Shown: positions 60,140-64,000 of the stretch, piece by piece
How positions within the stretch are numbered: position 1 is the stretch's first letter
Layout: each line of letters opens with the position of its first letter
From: Mariniphaga sp041686935
GTDB taxonomy: Bacteria; Bacteroidota; Bacteroidia; Bacteroidales; Prolixibacteraceae
Reading direction: 5' to 3'
Length of the DNA: 64,000 nucleotides
Assembly: GCA_041686935.1 (NCBI GenBank)
Contig: JAWLCW010000010.1
Coordinates: forward strand, 119,214-183,213
Position numbers and translations under genes: made by a program
The notes under the pieces: model-generated
What the model saw: only the letters and a program-made list of their open reading frames with translations
Told to the model about the DNA's origin: nothing
Databases searched by the model: none

Positions 60140-62689
60140 ATGAAACGTACATTAATATTTACCCTTTTATTCGCGATTGCTTTAACTGCAGTTTCCCAGC
60201 CAAAAACAAGGGGAAGAGTAAAACGCAAATACCGGAATGCGGAACAGGTGAGTCAAAACCTGCCACAGGTGGTATTTCGCGGATTGGTGCGCGATGCGGC
60301 AAGGGTTCCCATTGCCGGAGCCAGCATAGAGATTGAAGGATTGACCAAGCTGGTGCATTCAAACGAATTTGGCCAGTTTATGCTGTCTGATCTGCCCACC
60401 GGAAGAATACGCATCCGGATTTCATGCCTGGGCTACCAAACCCGCACCGTTGATTATGTGATGCAGCCCGGTTTCAATGATCACTATTTTACCCTCGAAC
60501 GAGGACCCATTCCGCTTGAAACGGAAATAGTAACTGCCCAAAACCGCGAACAGCAGATTTCAGATATACCTGCTGCTGTTTCTGTTGTAAATAAATCATT
60601 TGCAGAATTTTTGGGTATTTCTGATTTGGAAGAACTGGCTGTTTCCGAACCGGGATTTAGTTTTGAGAAACTGGGTGCCGGCAACTCCGGTTTTTTCATT
60701 CAAGGTGCAAACGGCAATTCCGGTTTTCCTGGAATATCGCCGTCAGTGGCAGTTTTTGCCGAACAGGTTCCGGTAAGCCAGCCCGGTGGATTTTCCTCTG
60801 AACTATACGATATGGAACGGGTCGAGATTTTAAAAGGCCCGCAGAATGTGCTCTTCGGAAGAGATGCTTTGAACGGGGCTGTTCATTTTGTCAGCAAAAA
60901 ACCTGAAAATGTGTTTGGCGGTTATGTGACGACGGGGGTTGGAAATTACTGGAACAAAGAAGTTATGGCTGCCGTGAATTATCCCGTGGTGAAGGAGATG
61001 CTGTTTGTAAGGGCAGCCGGCATTTTTCGCGACCGGAACGGTTACGTGGAAAATACAGCCGGAGGAACACTCAATGGTAAAAATTTGTTTGGTGGAAGGT
61101 TTTCGGTGCGGTTTTTACCCGCCTGGAATCACAAAATCGATTTGCAATTAAACTATCAAAAAAGCGACGAACCAGGCACCGCTTTTTTGAACCGATGGAT
61201 TCCAAATGAAAATGGAGAAACCGGGTTGTTTCATTACCGGGCATCGCTAAACAGAGGTGATGAACTAGGTTCGGAAGCAGAGTGGATGGATGCGAATTTA
61301 ACCTACCGTTTTTTCAGGGACGAACACAACTACTGGACTTCCGTAACATCTTTCCGAAAAGCCAATTCTGCTGCCCGCTGGGATGCCGATGGAACTTCTT
61401 ATTCGGCACTTGAAATGGACAATGATTCTGAAACTGAGCTTTTCTTCCAGGAAATCCGGTACAATTTTATGCGTGGGAGTTTTACCAACGGTTCATTTGG
61501 CTTGAATTATTTTCATAAAAACGGGAATTTGTCTCAATCAACCTTTTCAAACGATGATTTGATTTCGCAGATTTTATCTTCTCCCGGTAGTATTGTGATG
61601 TCGGGGCAGAACCGTTTCCCAACGCAACCACTCATTTCAAATCCGATGGCAGAATTTCCGGTTGACGAAAACCACAGCGAGGCATTCTTTAACCAAAGGA
61701 AAACGCAATCGGCGCAGGCATTTCTGCATTATACCTACCAATGGAGAAGGAGGTTGTTTTTTACATTTGGCGCCAGTGCCATTTATGATCGGCTTCAGTT
61801 GAACCACGAATCGGAGTTTACAGGCGGAGAAGCTTCTTCTATCAGACAATTTTCTGGTTCAGCGCCCAATTTGCTTTATAGCCCGGTATTGCCGCAGGAG
61901 CTGAAAAAGAACAGCCTATCGTTTACCGGTCAGGCCGGATTAACCTGGCGCTGGAACGAAAATTTCAATTTTTACCTGAATGCAGTGCGGGGACGGAGGC
62001 CACAGATTCTGCAGTTTACATGGGATGGAAAACCTTTAATTACCGGTGCCGAAACTGTTTACAGCGGAGAAGGCGGCTGGAAAACCATCATCAAAAAACG
62101 AATATTCTGGGACGCGAATGGCTTTTACCGGCGGCATTTGAATGTGCAAACGTTGCAGTGGCGCGGCGAACCCGGAACTGCGTTGCTTGCGGCCAACGGA
62201 AAAGCCACTTCGTATGGTGCCGAAACAGGACTGAAAGTAGCAGTCATTCCGGGACTGGATGTGTTCGGAAATTATGCCTGGATGCAGTCGGCGTTCGATT
62301 CCACCGGCGTGGATGGAAAAGATTATTTGTACGCTGCGAACAGTTTTGCGCATGCTCCGGAGCACAGTTTTTCAGCCGGATTTTCTGCCAAAGCGCGAAT
62401 TGTTCAAAAAATGTGGGTTTTTGCTACCCCCTGGTATGCCTGGAAATCGCATTTCTGGTTCACCGAAGCAAACGCGCCCGGAATTGAACAACCAGCTTAT
62501 GGCATCCTGAACATCAACTTCGGGCTTGAAATGGCCGATCCTGATTTAATTCTGAGTATTTACGGAACCAATCTGCTGGAAGAAAAGTACATTTCCAGCG
62601 CCGGCCACTGGGGCGGACAGTTTGGTTTGCCCACTTTTGTTCCGGGTGCGCCGCGAATGTTGGGCGTGAAAGTGATGTGGAAGTTTTAA
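60140..62689 (+). CDS. TonB-dependent outer-membrane receptor with carboxypeptidase-like N-terminal domain
   Basis: The 849-residue protein has a signal peptide (MKRTLIFTLLFAIALTAVSQ), a carboxypeptidase-D-regulatory-like beta domain (FRGLVRDAARVPIAGASIEI, then FGQFMLSDLPTGRIRIRISC), a plug domain (ISDIPAAVSVVNKSFAEF; ERVEILKGPQNVLFGRDALN) and a 22-strand-type barrel ending in VPGAPRMLGVKVMWKF with terminal Phe. It imports an unknown ligand; no SusD partner is adjacent, so it is more likely a siderophore/cofactor-type receptor than a polysaccharide one. Its stop overlaps that of the convergent M56 gene. Confidence 0.88.
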   Translation: MKRTLIFTLLFAIALTAVSQPKTRGRVKRKYRNAEQVSQNLPQVVFRGLVRDAARVPIAGASIEIEGLTKLVHSNEFGQFMLSDLPTGRIRIRISCLGYQTRTVDYVMQPGFNDHYFTLERGPIPLETEIVTAQNREQQISDIPAAVSVVNKSFAEFLGISDLEELAVSEPGFSFEKLGAGNSGFFIQGANGNSGFPGISPSVAVFAEQVPVSQPGGFSSELYDMERVEILKGPQNVLFGRDALNGAVHFVSKKPENVFGGYVTTGVGNYWNKEVMAAVNYPVVKEMLFVRAAGIFRDRNGYVENTAGGTLNGKNLFGGRFSVRFLPAWNHKIDLQLNYQKSDEPGTAFLNRWIPNENGETGLFHYRASLNRGDELGSEAEWMDANLTYRFFRDEHNYWTSVTSFRKANSAARWDADGTSYSALEMDNDSETELFFQEIRYNFMRGSFTNGSFGLNYFHKNGNLSQSTFSNDDLISQILSSPGSIVMSGQNRFPTQPLISNPMAEFPVDENHSEAFFNQRKTQSAQAFLHYTYQWRRRLFFTFGASAIYDRLQLNHESEFTGGEASSIRQFSGSAPNLLYSPVLPQELKKNSLSFTGQAGLTWRWNENFNFYLNAVRGRRPQILQFTWDGKPLITGAETVYSGEGGWKTIIKKRIFWDANGFYRRHLNVQTLQWRGEPGTALLAANGKATSYGAETGLKVAVIPGLDVFGNYAWMQSAFDSTGVDGKDYLYAANSFAHAPEHSFSAGFSAKARIVQKMWVFATPWYAWKSHFWFTEANAPGIEQPAYGILNINFGLEMADPDLILSIYGTNLLEEKYISSAGHWGGQFGLPTFVPGAPRMLGVKVMWKF

Positions 62690-63873
62690 TCTGGTGAAGA
62701 ATAATTCACATGGAGAATTTTGGATTCCCGAAGTACATTTTTTAGCTGATTGAGTTGCATCTCAGTGACTCCGGATTCTGCAGTGATGTTTGCGATAATA
62801 TCGTATTGATACCCTAACTTATTGTACTTTTCCTTTGTGAATGATACTACTTCCACTATTTTTTTTTCAAAAGCTTCAAATGAGTGATATTCATAATTTC
62901 CAATATAAATTTGTCCGTTACTTTTTAATGAAATAGAAATCGGTGGAGGAGGTGGAGGCGGTTTCATGGTTTTTGGTTCCTCATACGAGAACCAAATCGG
63001 AATAAGTTCAATGATAGCTTCCTGCTTTTCCTTTTCAAGTTTGAAATAATCTGTTCCAAAATGATGCCTGGCTTTTTCCTGTCGTGTTTCAAGATAGGTC
63101 TCTCCAATTACTTTTAAAGTAAAATTTATCATTTCTTTTGATGAGCCGGTATCGTGCTTATACATTATTAAACCTTGAGAAATATTTACATTTCCCAGAA
63201 AAGGAATTTCTTTTTTAATGAAATCCGGACCTTTTCCACCGCTGGGATTAATACCCTGGAAAAAGTTTTTTATTATCAGTTTTAAATCCTCTTTTTCTGT
63301 GCGTTGGTTTTCAACTAAATACTGGTCTTTTCGATTCATTAAAATAACCAGTACATTGTTTGGTTCTTTTGGCGAATCAGCAGAATTCATTACAGGCTGA
63401 AATATTCCTTTCCCAATGCTCTGCATCGTCCATTTTTCCAGCCATTTTTCAGAATTATTTTCCTGAAATTTTATAGGAACAAATTCCTCCGGTTTTGAAA
63501 TTAATTCAGGTCTTGCGAAAGCCTGCAAAAGTAAAAGCAGAGTTGGGGCAAACAGCAATAACTTTATATGTGTCCATCGGTTTTTTTTCTTTTTCATCAT
63601 TTTAATTCGTTTTACAATTGGTTTTTGAGAAAAATTGTTGGCCAGGGCAAAACGTCTTTCGCCCACAGCCTTTTGCAAAACCAGTAACTGGTATTTTTGT
63701 GCATCGATGCCTTTGTTCAGAACGGCCTGGTCGGCCTGGTACTCGTGGATCAGTTTTAAATCGCGCCGCAGTAACCACATCAGCGGATTGAAAAAATGCA
63801 GCAGCGTAAAAACCTCACAAACCGCCAAATCAATTGCATGCAACTGTTTGATGTGGGCCTGTTCGTGAGCCAC
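62686..63873 (-). CDS. M56/BlaR1-family peptidase, N-terminus missing (possible pseudogene)
   Basis: This is the C-terminal part of a BlaR1/MecR1-like membrane peptidase. The zinc motif HEQAH (VAHEQAHIKQLHAIDLAV), the HEYQADQAV helix that follows, and then a membrane segment (THIKLLLFAPTLLLLLQAFA), a proline run (PPPPPP) and a C-terminal domain resembling those of Bacteroidota BlaR1 sensors are visible. The frame continues upstream of the GTG at 63873 (PIPKDLNENKKII) but meets an in-frame TAA at 63916-63918. The N-terminal membrane helices expected in the family are absent. The gene is therefore frameshifted, interrupted or truncated; the window ends too soon to decide. Confidence 0.65.
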   Translation of the reverse strand: MAHEQAHIKQLHAIDLAVCEVFTLLHFFNPLMWLLRRDLKLIHEYQADQAVLNKGIDAQKYQLLVLQKAVGERRFALANNFSQKPIVKRIKMMKKKKNRWTHIKLLLFAPTLLLLLQAFARPELISKPEEFVPIKFQENNSEKWLEKWTMQSIGKGIFQPVMNSADSPKEPNNVLVILMNRKDQYLVENQRTEKEDLKLIIKNFFQGINPSGGKGPDFIKKEIPFLGNVNISQGLIMYKHDTGSSKEMINFTLKVIGETYLETRQEKARHHFGTDYFKLEKEKQEAIIELIPIWFSYEEPKTMKPPPPPPPISISLKSNGQIYIGNYEYHSFEAFEKKIVEVVSFTKEKYNKLGYQYDIIANITAESGVTEMQLNQLKNVLRESKILHVNYSSPD

Positions 63874-63915
63874 TATTATCTTTTTGTTTTCATTTAAATC
63901 TTTAGGTATAGGCGC

Positions 63916-64000
63916 TTAAGTATCCCTTTGTTTTGTACTGTCCATACGTATTGCGTCATTGTTTACCATTCTTTTTATTAAGGTATTGAACAATACCCCT
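63916..64000 (-). other. Unresolved sequence upstream of the interrupted M56 gene
   Basis: All three minus frames contain a stop here (TAA at 63916-63918 in the M56 frame). Candidate frame remnants exist but none is a recognisable M56 N-terminus, and no terminal inverted repeat or target duplication can be proved within 85 bp. It could be an insertion-element end or frameshifted M56 sequence. Confidence 0.3.

Noticed and set aside
1..64000. tRNA, rRNA, CRISPR arrays, phage genes or complete insertion sequences
   Set aside because: Intergenic gaps were inspected and none showed cloverleaf, regularly spaced repeats with unique spacers, transposase frames or paired terminal inverted repeats.

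Overview
The window reads as chromosomal DNA of a Bacteroidota bacterium, most likely a fermentative or anaerobic marine-type lineage such as the Marinilabiliales/Prolixibacteraceae; that family-level placement is inference. Supporting signs: promoters of the TTTG-N19-TAnnTTTG type, few Shine-Dalgarno sequences, a GT3-type glycogen synthase, a BamA/OmpH/OmpH cluster, a DUF4494 protein, a succinylornithine-type transcarbamylase (Pro90), a fused KorA with KorB, and BlaR1/TonB-dependent receptor genes.

Layout. 1-3.4 kb: 3' part of bamA and two OmpH/Skp chaperone genes. 3.5-6.2 kb: glycogen synthase and glutamate racemase. 6.2-8.9 kb (minus): a sugar-kinase-like protein, a nucleotidyltransferase and a gamma carbonic anhydrase. 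9-13.2 kb: korA-korB and a nitronate-monooxygenase-like flavoprotein. 13.2-20.4 kb: a small outer-membrane protein, two tandem GNAT-like paralogues, ribosomal protein L31 (type B) with a hairpin leader, lon, a DUF302 protein and a heavy-metal-associated lipoprotein. 20.7-38.8 kb: a large nitrogen and amino-acid block. carB-carA run leftward. argR, a GNAT acyltransferase, argG, argC, argD, proC, proB, proA, argF', hisA, hisF and hisIE run rightward. Two toxin-antitoxin pairs and a SatD/DUF3307 pair lie inside this block. 39-46.3 kb: a helical hypothetical protein, a 1159-residue protein that I take to be a pyrophosphate-dependent PEP carboxykinase, DUF4494, and a porin-glnK-amt operon. 46.3-52.3 kb: an AT-rich 560-bp gap, a secreted hypothetical protein and three tandem GT-C (GT39/ArnT-like) glycosyltransferases. 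52.5-60.1 kb: argH, gltB and gltD. 60.1-64 kb: a TonB-dependent receptor convergent with an interrupted M56/BlaR1 peptidase gene.

How the genes work together. Ammonium is taken up by Amt under GlnK control and assimilated by GltBD into glutamate. Glutamate feeds proline (ProBAC) and arginine (GNAT acyltransferase, ArgC, ArgD, ArgF', ArgG, ArgH, with carbamoyl phosphate from CarAB), controlled by ArgR. Pro90 in ArgF' indicates that the arginine intermediates are N-succinylated. ArgB, the deacylase, and HisG, D, C, B and H are not in the window. KorAB and the PPi-PEPCK sit at the 2-oxoglutarate and oxaloacetate nodes that supply carbon to this network.

The least expected signals are regulatory. 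Three palindromes lie at an exact 29-bp period in front of the satD-like gene. Two ARG boxes sit exactly 21 bp apart over the argR promoter. A shared inverted repeat (AAATATTG-N11-CAATATTT) occurs near both the PPi-PEPCK gene and the glnK-amt operon. There is a hairpin in the L31 leader. No tRNA, rRNA, CRISPR array or intact insertion sequence was seen.
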